DNA from: Galerina marginata
Lineage: Eukaryota; Basidiomycota; Agaricomycetes; Agaricales; Galerinaceae
Assembly (NCBI GenBank): GCA_023014335.1
Contig: JAECYW010000027.1
Span: 248,001 to 312,000 of the forward strand
Reading direction: 5' to 3'
DNA length: 64,000 nt
Shown here piece after piece: positions 47,050 through 59,308 of this stretch. Within the stretch, counting starts at the first letter, position 1. Each line of letters begins with the position of its first letter. The notes under the pieces were generated by a model. That model was not told the DNA's origin and did no database searches. It worked only from the letters and a program-made list of their open reading frames with translations. The position numbers and the translations under genes are program-made.

Positions 47050-48725
47050 GTCCTTGATTTCATCCAGAAAACATTCAAGATGCCTTCGTCGCGGCTGAAT
47101 GCCACATGCGACGCCTCTCGACGACTCGCAGTCGTTTTTGAAGTGCCTCAACGATTCTAGGAAGCTCAGGTCCGTCCAGAACCATCCAGAATTCGAAAAC
47201 TTGTGCTCATTTCGTTGATTTCCTGCAGAAAACCTTCAAGATGCATTCGTCGCGGGTGGACACCGCATGCGACGGCTCTCGACGACTCACAGTAATTTCT
47301 GGGGCGCATTAACGATTCTAGGAAGCCCAGGTCTGTCCAGAACCATCCAGAAATCGAAAAGTTATGCTCATTGGGTTGATTTCACACAGAAAACCTTCAA
47401 GATGCCCTCGTCGCGGGTAAACGCCGCATGCGACGGCTCTCGACGACTCACAGTTATTTCTGGGGTGCATCAACGATTCTAGGAAGCCCAGGTCCGTCCA
47501 GAACCATCCAGAAATCGAAAAGTTATGCTCATTGGGTTGTTTTCTTGCAGAAAACCTTCAAGATGTCTTCGTCGCGGGCGAACGCCGCATGCGACGCCTC
47601 TCGACGACTCACAGTAATCTCTGGGGTGCATCAACGATTCTAGGAAGCCCAGGTTCGTCCAGAACCATCCAGAATTCAAAAAGTTATGCTCATTGGGTTG
47701 ATTTCACACAGAAAACCTTCAAGATGCCCTCGTCGCGGGTAAACGCCGCATGCGACGGCTCTCGACGACTCACAGTTATTTCTGGGGTGCATCAACGATT
47801 CTAGGAAGCCCAGGTCCGTCCAGAACCATCCAGGAATCGAAAAGTTATGCTCATTGGGTTGTTTTCTTGCAGAAAACCTTCAAGATGTCTTCGTCGCGGG
47901 CGAACGCCGCATGCGACGCCTCTCGACGACTCACGGTAATTTCTGGGGCGCATTAACGATTCTAGGAAGCCCAGGTCCGTCCAGAACCATCCAGAAATCG
48001 AAAAGTTATGCTCATTGGGTTGATTTCACACAGAAAACCTTCAAGATGCCTTCGTCGCGGGTAAACGCCGCATGCGACGGCTCTCGACGACTCACAGTAA
48101 TCTCTGGGGTGCATCAACGATTCTAGGAAGCCCAGGTTCGTCCAGAACCATCCAGAAATCGAAAAGTTATGCTCATTGGGTTGTTTTCTTGCAGAAAACC
48201 TTCAAGATGCCTTCGTCGCGGGTAAACGCCGCATGCGACGGCTCTCGACGACTCACAGTAATCTCTGGGGTGCATTAACGATTCTAGGAAGCCCAGGTTC
48301 GTCCAGAACGATCCAGAATTCAAAAAGTTGTGCTCATTTCGTTGATTTCACACAGAAAACCTTCAAGATGCCTTCGTCGCGGGTGAACGCTGCAGGCGAC
48401 GCCTCTCGACGACTCACAGTTATTTCTGGGGTGCATTAACGATTCTAGGAAGCCCAGGTTCGTCCAGAACCATCCAGAATTCAAAAAGTTGTGCTCATTT
48501 TGTTGATTTCATGCAGAAAACCTTCAAGATGCCTTGTCGCGGGTGAACGCCGCATTCGACGGCTCTCGACGACTCACAGTAATCTCTGGGGTCCATTAAC
48601 GGTTCTAGGCAGCCCAGGTTCGTCCAGAACCATCCAGAATTCGAAAAGTTATGCTCATTTCGTTGATTTCACATAGAAAACTTTCGAAATGACTTTGTCG
48701 CGGGTGAACGCCGCATGCGACGCCA
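47050..48725. repeat. 161-base tandem array inside the CACTA element
   Basis: About 10.4 head-to-tail units. The anchor ttcaagatg recurs at about 47071, 47235, 47396, 47557, 47718, 47879, 48040, 48201, 48362, 48523 and once degenerate near 48685. Central units are nearly identical; the first and last are more diverged, the usual picture of unequal exchange. Each unit holds gcatgcgacg and ctcgacgactcac. Because 161 is not a multiple of 3, open frames within it are artefacts of repetition. Confidence 0.95.
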
Positions 48726-49047
48726 ACGCAACACAACTCAAATGCAGAGGCTTACAGCAATACGAGTCTAAGACCACCTGCAGTTGGCATCAGTCCATGG
48801 TCACCACAACCGGTGCAGTCTTGCTGTATGGCCACGTCGCCATGATAATCCTGTAAAATAGCCATTGTAGATTTCTTGCATTGCTGGCATGTTTCACCTG
48901 CATTTAACTTTCTATACCATAAGATAGATTCATATGGCAGAACTTAAGAACTTGACGTTGATTGATAGAGGCATATATTAAGAAAAGTGGAACTACATCT
49001 TGTTATACAATTGTTTTCGTACACTCTCAAATAGGATTGTCAACCTG

Positions 49048-50576
49048 TTACGTGCTTCCACTGCTCCCGCCTGCTGCCATCTCATCATTTGAGGACTGAT
49101 AATCCTCACCGTAGAAGTTGCGCAATTCCTCCTTGGTCGGAAACTTGTACAAGTCACGTACTTTGTTTCCATACTTAGTCATGAAGCCCTCATCGGGCAT
49201 GGTCTTCCAATCAGCGGTGGTGGGATCGAAGGGGGTTACAATGTCAGTAGCAAGTGGAAGAGCAATGGGTGCCTTGCGATAAAGGTTACGAATGTCGACA
49301 GGTAAGGAGTTGAAGAAAGCGGGGTCAAACCAGTCGAGAGGCATGTCGCGAGGGATTCGCTTAGAGATCTCAGTCTCCTTGTGTTGAGGGTGTGGTTCAC
49401 GAGGTTCCTCCTGTCGGGCGGCTGAACGTTGACGACGAAAGAGGGGCATACTGAGCCGACGCTCATCAACCCAATGATAGAAATCAGTTATGTGGGGGTT
49501 GCGAGCACGTTTGTGCATAATCCAAAAGCCAGGCCGGCCATCGTCCCTGCGCTCGGAATCTGAATGACACTCAGGCGCCTCCATTAATGCTTGGACACGG
49601 GGATTGAACCCGTCGGCCTGAAGCTGAGCCAAACGTCGTGTCCCAAGCTATCAGTCATAGCATATTAGTAATAAAAAGGGAATTATGAGAGTAAGTCGTA
49701 CCTCGTTACGCAATTTGTAGATTTTGTTACGCGCAAGGTCTTGAGCCACACTGCCTGGTTCCTTCTTCTCTCGGAGGGCAAGCCCGCGCATATACGACCA
49801 CACAAAATTGTTATAGAGACGTTGAATAAGGGTCCCATCACGGAGAAATCGTCCATTGGGCTTGAGATGACGGTAGGCAAATCGTCCCATAGCCTTTTCG
49901 AAAGTCCATAGAGCGATGGACTCCAGAGCGCCATTGTAGATGGATGTAGAAGAACCACCAATTAGGTCTGGACGCCACTCCGGAAGACCAAATGAGTGAA
50001 GGGTTGCAAAGGTGCGGCGAAGTTCATCCTCGGGAACCTGACTAACCAAAGCCGTGATTTGGGAGCCATGCGCAGAAGCTGTCTGAAGACGAAGGCGACG
50101 AAGGGACTCCAAAACCTCGATGTCGGCATTGGCATAGTGATCAGTGCTTCCACGCAGCAGTTTCTCAACTTCCTCCGCCGAAGTGAAACGCTGCTCAAAG
50201 GACCGCATAACGTGGACTGTGGGATCTTCCGGTACAGATGTGTTTGTCATCGCACCCATGAGAATACGAATATGAAGCTCCAGCGCGGCCTACATTCATG
50301 ATTCAGGTTGTCAGTTTGAGGCAAATATTGAATAGATTAACGGACTGGTTAGTACTTTACCTTGAATCCAGTGGCATCTGCAGGGATATCGGTCCTGTTT
50401 AAATGATGGGTTTTCTGCTTGGGTGGCCTTGATGGATTGGGAGGAGTGACCCCACGACTTCGCTGAAGCTGGGGCTGACCAGGGAGGTTAGGAGTGCCAG
50501 CCCGTCTTCCGAGAGTTGAGGGTGGTGCAGTCATATCCATATGAGGGACAAGAGCAGTGGAATTGGATTGAGACAT
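49048..50576 (-). CDS. Second protein of the CACTA element (467 residues)
   Basis: Three exons on the minus strand, 50576-50361, 50289-49702 and 49647-49048, with GT-AG introns. It starts MSQSNSTALVPHMDMTAPPS with a Pro/Gln-rich leader, then a helical region (RSFEQRFTSAEEVEKLLRGS, VLESLRRLRLQTA), a conserved-looking middle (LPEWRPDLIGGSSTSIYNGA, RFAYRHLKPNGRFLRDGT), and a C-terminal part with DWFDPAFFNSLPVDIRNLY and a Ser/Gly-rich end. It lies within the TIRs, converges with Tnp2 and has no stop. By position it could be the DNA-binding accessory protein that CACTA elements often carry (TnpA-like), but there is no sequence resemblance I can claim. No known enzymatic motif is visible. Confidence 0.8.
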
Positions 50577-50946
50577 GATGAGTGCACAGGAGACAAATGT
50601 CGAGAAGAGAAAGAAGATCTGAAAAGACCTGACTCTGCATAGCGTTCGTCGTTGAGATATATAGATAAAGAATCCAAACTCAACAAAGGGGATTTCAAAA
50701 CGCGCGGTTTTGAAATCCACGTGACCATATTATTTAATCCAAGTCTTGTGATTGCATGAGTTCAATGACGCGCGTCGGCTTCAAGCTTTTTTTAACACAG
50801 GAATCGTGTTTTGCCTCGAGGTAAGTTTTAGGCAATGCTTTACTACCACGAGTCTGACATGCAACTCTAGAGAACGTCTGTGACACGTACAGGACAAGTG
50901 CCTCAAAGGCACATAAATTTGTGTGCCCTAAGCTTTGCCTCCGGTG

Positions 50947-52179
50947 TAATGATCATAACTCTGTCACCAACTTGTGAGACGTAAAGGATGTTGAAGAGTC
51001 CCTTCTCGTACCCAAAATAAATAGTACCTGCGAGTCAGGGGTGATTAAAGATGACATACACAGTTAATTTGGATTCGTTTCGACATACCATCGCGCAACA
51101 TAATACCGAGGATATTTGACGCGCCATTGCGGAACGCCTTGAGAGCCTTGTGTAGAGTGAGGGCGAAAATCATGACATCAAAGCAGAGTTGGTCGATCCA
51201 TAATGATCGCAATTCTATGCAGGCGAGGTGGGTACATCGAATTCACGTAGAAAGAGGGAATACTGTACGAATGGACCTGGATAAATTCGAAGGCAATTTA
51301 AGTTTCTGTTATAAAAGCATCGAGTTTGGCAAAGGTTACGTACGCTTGTGGACCTATTGGAAGAAGGCACCCCTCAAAGTCGCTCGTAAAACTTGGTGTA
51401 CTGCTGCCCTTTTCAACCGCGGTTTGCCACTTCAACGTCATCATCATTATCCAGCACCGTGTGCATACAACCAAAACACACCGCGACATAGACTATTTCG
51501 GCCACTGCCGTCGTGCAGAGAACCGCCAGCATAAGACGTGTGCGGCCATACAGGGCGTATGTCCTAAGCAGAAGGCAAACTGACGCATTTTTAAGGCCAA
51601 ATTCTGAACACCAGGCAGGAGAGATACTCACCTCCGATAATGACTTGTCCAATAGTAATCATATATTCATGAACTTTAACCAAATGAGCGCATCTGAAAA
51701 GGGCTAAATAATCTTCATGTTTTTTTCGAAGATATTCTGAGCCTACATCTATGTATGGTAAGGCCTGGATAAGCGGTTACGAAAATAACTGAATCGCGCG
51801 CACTGACCAGTGTGTGTCGTGAGTCGGAACTGAGCCAGAATAGCTGGACAACAATTGGGATATGCCCCAGCAGGCAGAAGTATCGGTTTAAAAAGAACAG
51901 TGACCACGCAAGTGTTGCCTTTCGTTGGCAGAACCAATACCGAGCAATTTCCATGCGAATTGTCAACAAATAATCGTAGTATAGAATGACTGCATAGCTC
52001 CAGGTCAGAATTTCCAAAGGTAAACGCACGTGAGAACACACCCAAAGATGACGCCAAAACACAATTGTAAATAAATCTGGTGAAAAAAATAGAGATGAAC
52101 CTGTTATTCTTTTTCTCGCTATTGGACGGGCATACGCTTGTCTGTGCACCGATGCAGGGGTAGTATCAAAGTCGTCCAT
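50947..52179 (-). pseudogene. DUF6533 membrane protein gene, 5' portion, split by CACTA insertion
   Basis: Starts with ATG at 52179. The DUF6533 core reads YAVILYYDYLLTIRMEIARYW, then WSLFFLNRYFCLLGHIPIVV (near 51890). After introns, ARG-rich LLRTYALYGRTRLMLAVL (near 51560) and IVYVAVCFGC follow. Near 51180, QLCFDVMIFALTLHKALKAF and MLRDG are typical of the family's later part, and TIYFGYEKGLFNIL is the next exon. The coding frame runs into the CACTA end at 50947, inside a transmembrane stretch (DRVMII). Several introns between 51800 and 51250 are only roughly placed. The family consists of agaricomycete multi-helix membrane proteins of unknown function. The insertion should truncate the product. 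Confidence 0.8.
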
Positions 52180-54380
52180 TTGGAATCAAACAGTAGGCTC
52201 GCGAGCAGAAGAGCCGCAGCATGAGATTGTGAGGGGCTTCTAGTTGCGAGCACCTGCGTGAAGATGACACACAGGATTCACCGGTTTATAACCGTTGGAA
52301 TGAATGTGTATTCTGGTCGAGGATGAATAAGCTCACACGGCTCCTTAACGTGATCAGAACGTTATCCCGTAATAGAGTCTGAATCTCACCACCAATTCGA
52401 CGGAGACGGACAACCCTAGTCCGAACTGAGGCCCTCAAATACTGCCAATGAGAGTCTAAAGAGATAACGAAGGAAGTTTGAGACATTTAGGTAGGAGAGT
52501 AATACTGTAACCTACAATTCGAGGTGTCGTGTTTGATAGCTGACTGGTAATGGGCAAAATTTTCCAAGAAGGAGTGGTAATTCGTCTAGCAAAGGAGGAC
52601 CATCTGACCGTCATGATAATTCAAGTGCCCCAGAACTATTGTTGACTGCGTAGAAGTTAGGACGGATCCCGGATGACGGGGTTGAAGCACGTTGGAGCAC
52701 TTTGGAGCACGGCTCTGAACCATGCTATTGCTTCTGGGTATAGGGTTCACCGGGTATTCCTGTATCGGTTTTTCCGCTGTGGAAAGTTCTATGGAGTGGG
52801 CTGTGCTGCGAAGCTATTCTTAAGACGACGGACGGGAAGAAGCAAGGGATGATCGATGATCGACCGCGTAACCCACAGGACCAGCTTGTATTAATACCGC
52901 ACCCCAGCACGGTCGCTCAAGGCGAGGTGAAAGGAAGTATTTGTTGCTGAAAACCTCTTAAGCACTGCAAACTGCGAAGGAAATTGAAAAGCGATCCTTG
53001 GATATTTGAGTTTGAACTTCAGCTTCAAGGTGATGGCTCACTTCAGTGATCGTGAAATACCTCTATTGTCTTTGAGTTGTGGAAACCGAAATGAATGTGA
53101 ACTCCTCACCGACGGGTGCTGGGCATCAAAAATGGATTAAATTAGTGTTGATATGTTGCGAGTGTTGAGTGGAGTAGGAAAGCCTTAATTAATTAATTCG
53201 CGGAATGTAAATGACAGGGGAACGTACTCTCACCCTCGACCTTGGATTATATTTAGCTGGTTCTCTCACCTTGGAAAGCCTAGCAGCGAAGAAATTATAC
53301 CGTCATGGTCGAGGAAAGTAAGGAGTGAAACCTGAGGTTAATTTATTTTAAGATGTGCTCCATGATTTTAGGGTACATAATAACGTACGGACACAAACCG
53401 ATGCGCCTAGTTGTGGCTCAATACCAGCGCGCGATAGATGAAGCCCTAGTCCTAGCGCCGGTAGGTGCTTCCGGCCCAATAGGCCATACCTTCCCCGCGC
53501 CACTTCCAAGCCCTATCTTCTCCTTCGCCGGATAAAGCCCCACGACTGTGTTCCTAGGTCCAAAACGACAAACCACAAAGAGTCGGGTGTCCAAGAGGTT
53601 TGTCAGTGGCGTTATGTAAGGACTGCCACGCTGACAGTGCTTGATTTGTCAATCTGGCACATACTTGGAGCATGGCGATGGTCAGGCGGCAGAGGAAATT
53701 TAAGCGCAAAGAAAGATGCGTCGGCTGCATGGAATGGAGTGGGCCTGGTTTTTGAAAGGATCGAAGAATTTCGACGCGTAGAATGAATCAGAACCGTGAT
53801 CGCTCTTCCTTCATCTGCCTACTTGATTGGATCGAGATCACGCGTCCAATGTCCAATAGCATCAAGGCAGGCGCCAGAAGCTGGATGGCCACAGATGTGC
53901 AATAAATACACAGGAAGTTCCAGTGGCGGTCGTGGCCGATTGCTGTCCCTTGTCGAGCTTGATGACACGCAAGGGAACGGGGTGACCGTCCCTTAAATGA
54001 AGCTCTAGCCTGAGGTCCATGTGCGGAAGAAGCCTCCTAATAAGCCATTCCTACCGCACCTACCATAAAATGCATTCACCGCCGGCCAGAGGCGGTTTTT
54101 ACAACATCGGCGGGGAATATAGACACGATTGGCATTTCAGAATTTGAATTGAGTGGGCCAACGGATGAGATATGGATCATATTGGAAAAGGGCGTTGGAA
54201 AGGATTATGATCGAATTCGGGTTGTTCTTGTCAATTTTAAACCGTTTCTGATGAACTTTGATGGAGACAACAAAAGACTTTCAGACAAGACTGTCCATAC
54301 GTGACTACCAAGTCTAAGTTTGGCTATAAGTCTGCTTTTTCTTCTTCTTCTTCCGAATCACTTGTGAGTCTCGACTGACG
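52180..54380. other. Long intergenic stretch, no gene supported
   Basis: The first few hundred bases should hold the promoter of the split DUF6533 gene. Scattered open frames of 60-66 codons (52486-52286 and 52910-52725 minus; 53353-53535 and 53796-53996 plus) show no family motif or shared splice structure. Confidence 0.4.
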
Positions 54381-54389
54381 TTTCAGTGA

Positions 54390-55575
54390 AGACTGAACTC
54401 CCGCTTTTGTACGAAGCTAATAGATCAAACAAAGGTCAGCATTAAGTACCAGGCTCAGAAAACAGTATTGCGCACGGGCTGTAAATCAAAAGGTGTCGGA
54501 AGGAGGTCAGTATTAAGTGAAAGGCACAGATAAAGGTATAACGTACCTCCTACAATCCGAAAGGTGTTGAACAGCACTCAGTACTTAGTGGAAAGCTCAA
54601 AAAACGGCGTTACACACAGGCTGAGTGTTAGGAAATGTAGGGTAAGGGTTAGTATGGAATGCAGAGCTTAGGCAACAGTATTACGCACAGCCTATATTTC
54701 GAAAGATGTCGGACACTGGTAAGTAATGGGTAAAAAGCCTAGAGAACAGGTACCACGCACAACCTGGGAGTAAAAAATGACCGAAAGATGTCAGTACTGA
54801 GTAAAATGCTCTCAAAATTTTATTGCGCACAGCCTGAGTAGAAGAACGCCAGGGGGAGTTAGTATCGAGTGAAGAACTCTGGGAATGGTATTACGTACAC
54901 GCTGAGAGTAAAAAGATGTTGCACAGAGGTAAGTTTTGATTTATAAATTAAATTCAGAAAAAAGTCGGTATGACTCGTACGCACAATCTACAGTAGAAAG
55001 TGGTGGGACAGTGTTCAGTGTTCAGTGAAAGGCTCAGAGACCGGTGCTACTTACGAACTGAGAGACGAAAGAGGCCGGACACCGGTCAGTATTGAATGAC
55101 ATTCTCAAAGAAAGGTATTACGCACGCCCTATAATTTGAAAGATGTTTTTAAAACAAGGTCATAATGAGTGAAAGGCTCAGAGAACTGTACCACGTACGC
55201 GCTGAAAGTTGAAGAATGTGGGACAGAGGTTAGTAAAAAAGAGACTAGCTCAGAGAATGGTGCTACGCACGCGCTGAGAGTCGAAAGAGGTAAGACAGGT
55301 TAGTATTGGACAAAAAGCTCGGATAACGGTGTTACACACGAACTGTGTGTCGAAACATACAAGAAAGCAGTCAGTATTGGGTGAAAAGCCTTGACACTAT
55401 TGTTACGCACGCGCTGTAAGGCGAGAAATGCCGGAAAACGGTCACCATTGATTTAAAACCACAGAGAGCCGTATCACGCACTCGCTATGAATCGAAAGAC
55501 GTCCAACCGAGGTCATTATCGAGTGAGAAGTTCAACGAACGAAGTTACGCACGAACTGAGAGTTCATATGGGTCG
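54390..55575. repeat. Diverged tandem repeat, about 72 bases, about 16 units
   Basis: The motif gtcagtattgagtgaaagg and, about 35 bases later, gtattacgcacgcgctgaga recur in altered form every 69-75 bases, for example near 54433, 54507, 54790, 54859, 55085, 55298, 55369, 55440 and 55512. Units differ at many positions, so the array is old. The last unit overlaps the predicted 3' coding end of the ULD gene on the opposite strand. Confidence 0.85.
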
Positions 55576-56855
55576 GTAAGGTGAGTGTCAAATTCGTACA
55601 TGACTGTTTACCCACATAACGCTCTAAATGAATGTTGCGTATGAGGTTCCGTTCCTGTTGTGGTAGAGCCGCAGTTTGCACCCTGCCATTTTCTTCACTA
55701 GACGCCGTGACCTTGAAGCGCCGGTTACAGGAACAACTATGTAACACTCTTTAAGTAAGCCATCACAAATTCAGAAGGACAATGTCAAGTACCCACCAAT
55801 CATTGGAAGTTCCGTCATGGCCTTTGAATTTGTTCCAAATGTCGCAAAACGAACATTTGTACTCCTTCCCCTCATAATCCTGGCCTATCACAACGCTCAT
55901 CACAACAGTCGTCCCATTTTGAACAGCGCTTGACCATTCATCCTGGTTCATTAATTCAATTCCTTCCTTACCGTCATCAATGCTCAAAATATATGCATCG
56001 ATATCCATGTATTTATGCAGAACTTTATCTTGAGGTGTCCCTGGTTTAAAGAGGACTCTAAGCGTAGCTTTGAATTGCTGGTGTGAAAAGCACATAAGAG
56101 CTTAATACGTGATAACCTACATATCTAATGCAGAAACATACCTCGAATGAACCAACCATATTCATCGTAAGCGGATGTTCTCGACCCGTTGCATCCATTA
56201 CACGGATGCAGCCCACAGAGATGGTGCGCGGCAGCTGTGAGAGGTACTGGCTCTGGATGATGCACATCATCTTTTCCAATTTCTCCATCTTCCTATTGTT
56301 GGTTTCGGTGTAATTTTCGAACTGAAAGTTATTCAAAGCTTCAGCGGACATTCAAGATTGCGATCCTAACACAAAAACATACCGCGCGTACAACTAGCTC
56401 GCTACTTTTGCAGGGCTCTGTCCAACCCATCATAGTTCTTAACATGATGTAAGCTACGGGGCCTGAAAGTTTATTCACCTGCACGCTGAATGGTCATGTT
56501 GCCTCCGACAGCATAAAATTCCCCGCCATGTACAGTAACGCTGTTGCTCCTGGAAAAAAATGATATACTATGACTGATGAAAGGTCGTCATTTACTGAGA
56601 ACGAGTGGTTTCACACCTTTGGTCGATATCTCCGTCAGCAACACTTGGGGAAACGCGCGATTGTGCAATCGTAGAAGTCGTACCAGTCGTTGGAATTGGC
56701 AGCATTCTGGGCACGGAAGTGGAATCTGGAAGGTCATAGCCAGCGAGGCCGTCTGTCACCTCAAAAGGGCTGCTTCCCTCCTTATGGGTTTTAGATCGTT
56801 TACGTCGAGCTGCGAAGACTTTGCCGGTCAACTTGGATTTAGGCACTTTGGGCAT
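55532..56855 (-). CDS. ULD (ubiquitin-like domain) protein, agaric type
   Basis: Minus-strand spliced gene. A basic N-terminus MPKVPKSKLTGKVFAARRKR is followed by a Ser/Thr-rich segment, a short exon with VHGGEFYAVGGNMTI (near 56520), a linker with a coiled segment (NNRKMEKLEKMMCIIQSQYL), and the ubiquitin-like domain: IRVMDATGREHPLTM, FKATLRVLFKPGT, YMDIDAYILSIDDG, ELMNQDEWSSAVQNGTTVVM. After it comes a Cys pair YKCSFCD and, across an intron (55789-55731), CSCNRRFKVTAS. This is the domain order of the large agaricomycete ULD_2 family, whose function is unknown. ATG at 56855 was chosen because the frame further upstream lacks one. Exon edges before 56350 are approximate. The C-terminal 25 or so residues come from the adjoining tandem repeat. 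Confidence 0.75.
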
Positions 56856-56899
56856 TCTGGACGACGTGTAGAATCGTAAGTGGGAGCAGGGCAAACGTA

Positions 56900-58689
56900 G
56901 TCAATGTAGAACAAAGGTGAACTGAGAAGCTGTGTCAAAAAAGCGTGGACAAAGCTTGAGGCAATGTCGAAGAGCCAAACAATCGTTCAACGCTCGATGT
57001 TCAATCTCCGTCTGATTCTCCGAGGACATCTGACCAGGAAGTAACAATTTAGGCAACAACAGACACAGCCCTAGACTTATTGATTATCGGATTACAGCCG
57101 ATAGCAAAACAAGGTGTTCGCAGCACGGAGGTGGGTGACAGGACGACTAGTGTGTGTGAAAGGAAAGCAGGAGTCGTGTGCGCTCTCACTGCGACCAGGT
57201 TTTGCAGTGATCGGTGCTGTTGGTATTGGGTGCTGACGTCAAGCCGTCGGGCCAGGAATGGGTTGATGCAGATGAGAGTTAATTAGAAGGAGGAGACGGG
57301 AGAACCGGCGCTGGCGGTGATGCCCTGCTATTGTTGGGCTTGACCCCGAGATTTCGCGCCGGTCCTGGGTGATGTGGACGTAGGACGGTGTCCATGACTC
57401 CTGGAGCTCGATGTACTAGGCGCTGTGGGCGCCGTTACGCAAAAACGGCTGAACACTGTCCAAGGGGAGCGAGAATGTTGCTGAACGGCGTTCTTTGGTT
57501 AAACATTTTGGGGAAGCAGGAGCGGATGGAGTAGGACGTACCCGCTATTTTCGATGGCTGCTGGCTCGGGCTCAATCCAAGCCCCCACCACCCCAAGTCC
57601 CGCCCTCCAACAGCGGAAGATCTTGGACACGTCGTCTTCCACGATGCCAAAGTACATGCTGTGGAACTGCCTGCAGTTCCGAGTGTCGTGTGCGATCAAG
57701 TACCCGTCGTCGACATGAGCTCTCTGACAGATAAACTCGACGGCCTGAGTTGAGACGTCAGCGTCGGTGCAGGTGGGCTTGAAGGCAGACTGATTGTACA
57801 TACTCTTTGTGTGCTTCCACTTCGCAGGTGCCAGGGATCATACTAGGAGGTCGTCAGCATCGAATTTAGCGTCGCCGAAGATGTCTCCGCAGTGGGTCTG
57901 GGGTGGGTGCGGGTTAGGAAAGAGTCCTGGCGTCATACACAACCACTAGAATCAGAATTAGAGGCGACAGCGACAGCGACGACGACGTCGTGTGCGATGA
58001 TGAGCAGTCCAATGCCGCCTCCTGCGCATCAGCGGCTGGGTGTAGTCGAACCTTTGTGATTCAAACATCCACAAGCAATGTCAGCACATTTTTGGAAGTC
58101 GTCGGCGTCGGCCGACACTCAACTGGGATCAACTTTGCCTCGAGTCGTAACTTGAGGAACATCATCCAGTTTTCAACTGCGGTAATGGTGTCAATTACCC
58201 AACCTCTATATGCGGACATCCAGACGTGGTTGTTGGTTTCGTGCCCCCCGTAGAATAAAAATAAAACGACACTCTCCGCAATTGATGCAAATTAGATCAA
58301 CACCGCTCATCTGACAGCTGTAGCTGCCAGTCATAGACAGCATCACCAGCCTAATGATATTGGTTCCCTCTAAAATTGCAGTACCTTAGATTAAAAGCCA
58401 TCAAGTTCTGCAGGAAAAATCGGACTCATTTCTCTGGGACATCCCAGCAAGTGTTGAACTCTTCGGGATAAATTCTTCAACCATTCTCAGCAGTGTCTTA
58501 ATTTTCGAAAGCCAGATAGAATTTTAGTCGCAGGTTGGTCGCAGCTGCATCATTCAATAATTGGCAGATTTACAACGCTCGATCATTCAATAATTGGCAG
58601 ATTTACAACGCTCGGGAAGCAGAGTCCAGACATAGAAAATAGAAATATCCTACCCGCGACATATAAAGAGACTTACTACACTTAAGCGT
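56900..58689. other. Intergenic, one unassigned open frame
   Basis: On the minus strand 57801-57499 is open and reads like protein in places (ICQRAHVDDGYLIAHDTRN, MYFGIVEDDVSKIFRCW), and 58240-58080 (MSAYRGWVIDTITAVENW) might be another exon. I cannot join them or name a family, so I do not call a gene. Confidence 0.35.
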
Positions 58690-59260
58690 ATGGAAAAGCA
58701 CCCAAAGTTCTCAATGCATTTTTACGCTGCCATCCCTTTCATTCTCACCGCGATCAAAATCGCCACTGCCGCTCCTACTTGCGCAGGGTGTCCACTGTCG
58801 GTCGTCTTTGACGGAATAACGCAACCACTGTCGGGAATACACCAGCTGATCACGGCTGCTCCGGCCGTACAATGCCTGTGAGTAATACTAAAAAAATCGT
58901 TCATTTTGCCAGGTAGGATGGTCTGATAATTTGTTAATAGCTACGATAACCCGGCCTTCAATGTTACGTGTGAATACGCGGTTGGTTTATTAGTTTTCTA
59001 TAAACAAGAAGTTGAACGATGACGAGATATATTCACTAGAACCAGACGGGAAACCTTGCTTTTACAGTGCCCGCTACGGGTGCTCCATGTCCGGCCACAG
59101 TACCAGTCAGGGTGGAGCCCACGAAACGCACATGTTAACTCGATGTGAGCTCACTCTTAGGGGGATTGGGACGCGTGGACGGGTTCATACCGGTACTGAC
59201 ATCACGAGGGCAGGGCAATTTTTCCCCAAAAATCATGCATTTCCAATCGTCCGTCAGTAA
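58690..59260 (+). CDS. Small secreted cysteine-containing protein (tentative)
   Basis: Exon 1 (58690-58878) starts MEKHPKFSMHFYAAIPFILT and has a signal-peptide-like core ending near ATAA, then PTCAGCPLSVVFDG. After an intron ending ttgttaatag (58941) come YDNPAFNVTCEYA, and, perhaps after a second short intron, a segment with EPDGKPCFYSARYGCSMSG (from about 59013). The exact joining and the stop are uncertain. No known family; a small secreted protein is the best description. It converges with the terpene cyclase gene at 59309. Confidence 0.45.
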
Positions 59261-59308
59261 GAAGGCTATCTCGGAACATTTTTCCAGATTCTACTTTAAA
59301 ATACGGTG

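Larger units (their letters stand above)
42850..50946. mobile_element. CACTA (EnSpm) DNA transposon, complete, 8,097 bases
   Basis: The ends are inverted: CACCGGGGGCAAAAGCAAAG at the left, and reverse complement CACCGGAGGCAAAG at the right. Both are followed inward by TGTGCCTTTGAGGCACTTG. TAA is duplicated on each side (42847-42849 and 50947-50949). It encodes a Tnp2 transposase on the plus strand and a second protein on the minus strand, converging on a 161-base tandem array. Subterminal hairpins and acccgt repeats lie at the left end. Both genes are free of internal stops, so the element may be autonomous. It sits inside a DUF6533 gene. Confidence 0.93.

Noticed and set aside
47267..48676. 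Nine similar open frames of 61-90 codons on both strands
   Set aside because: They are translations of the 161-base tandem unit, not a protein family.
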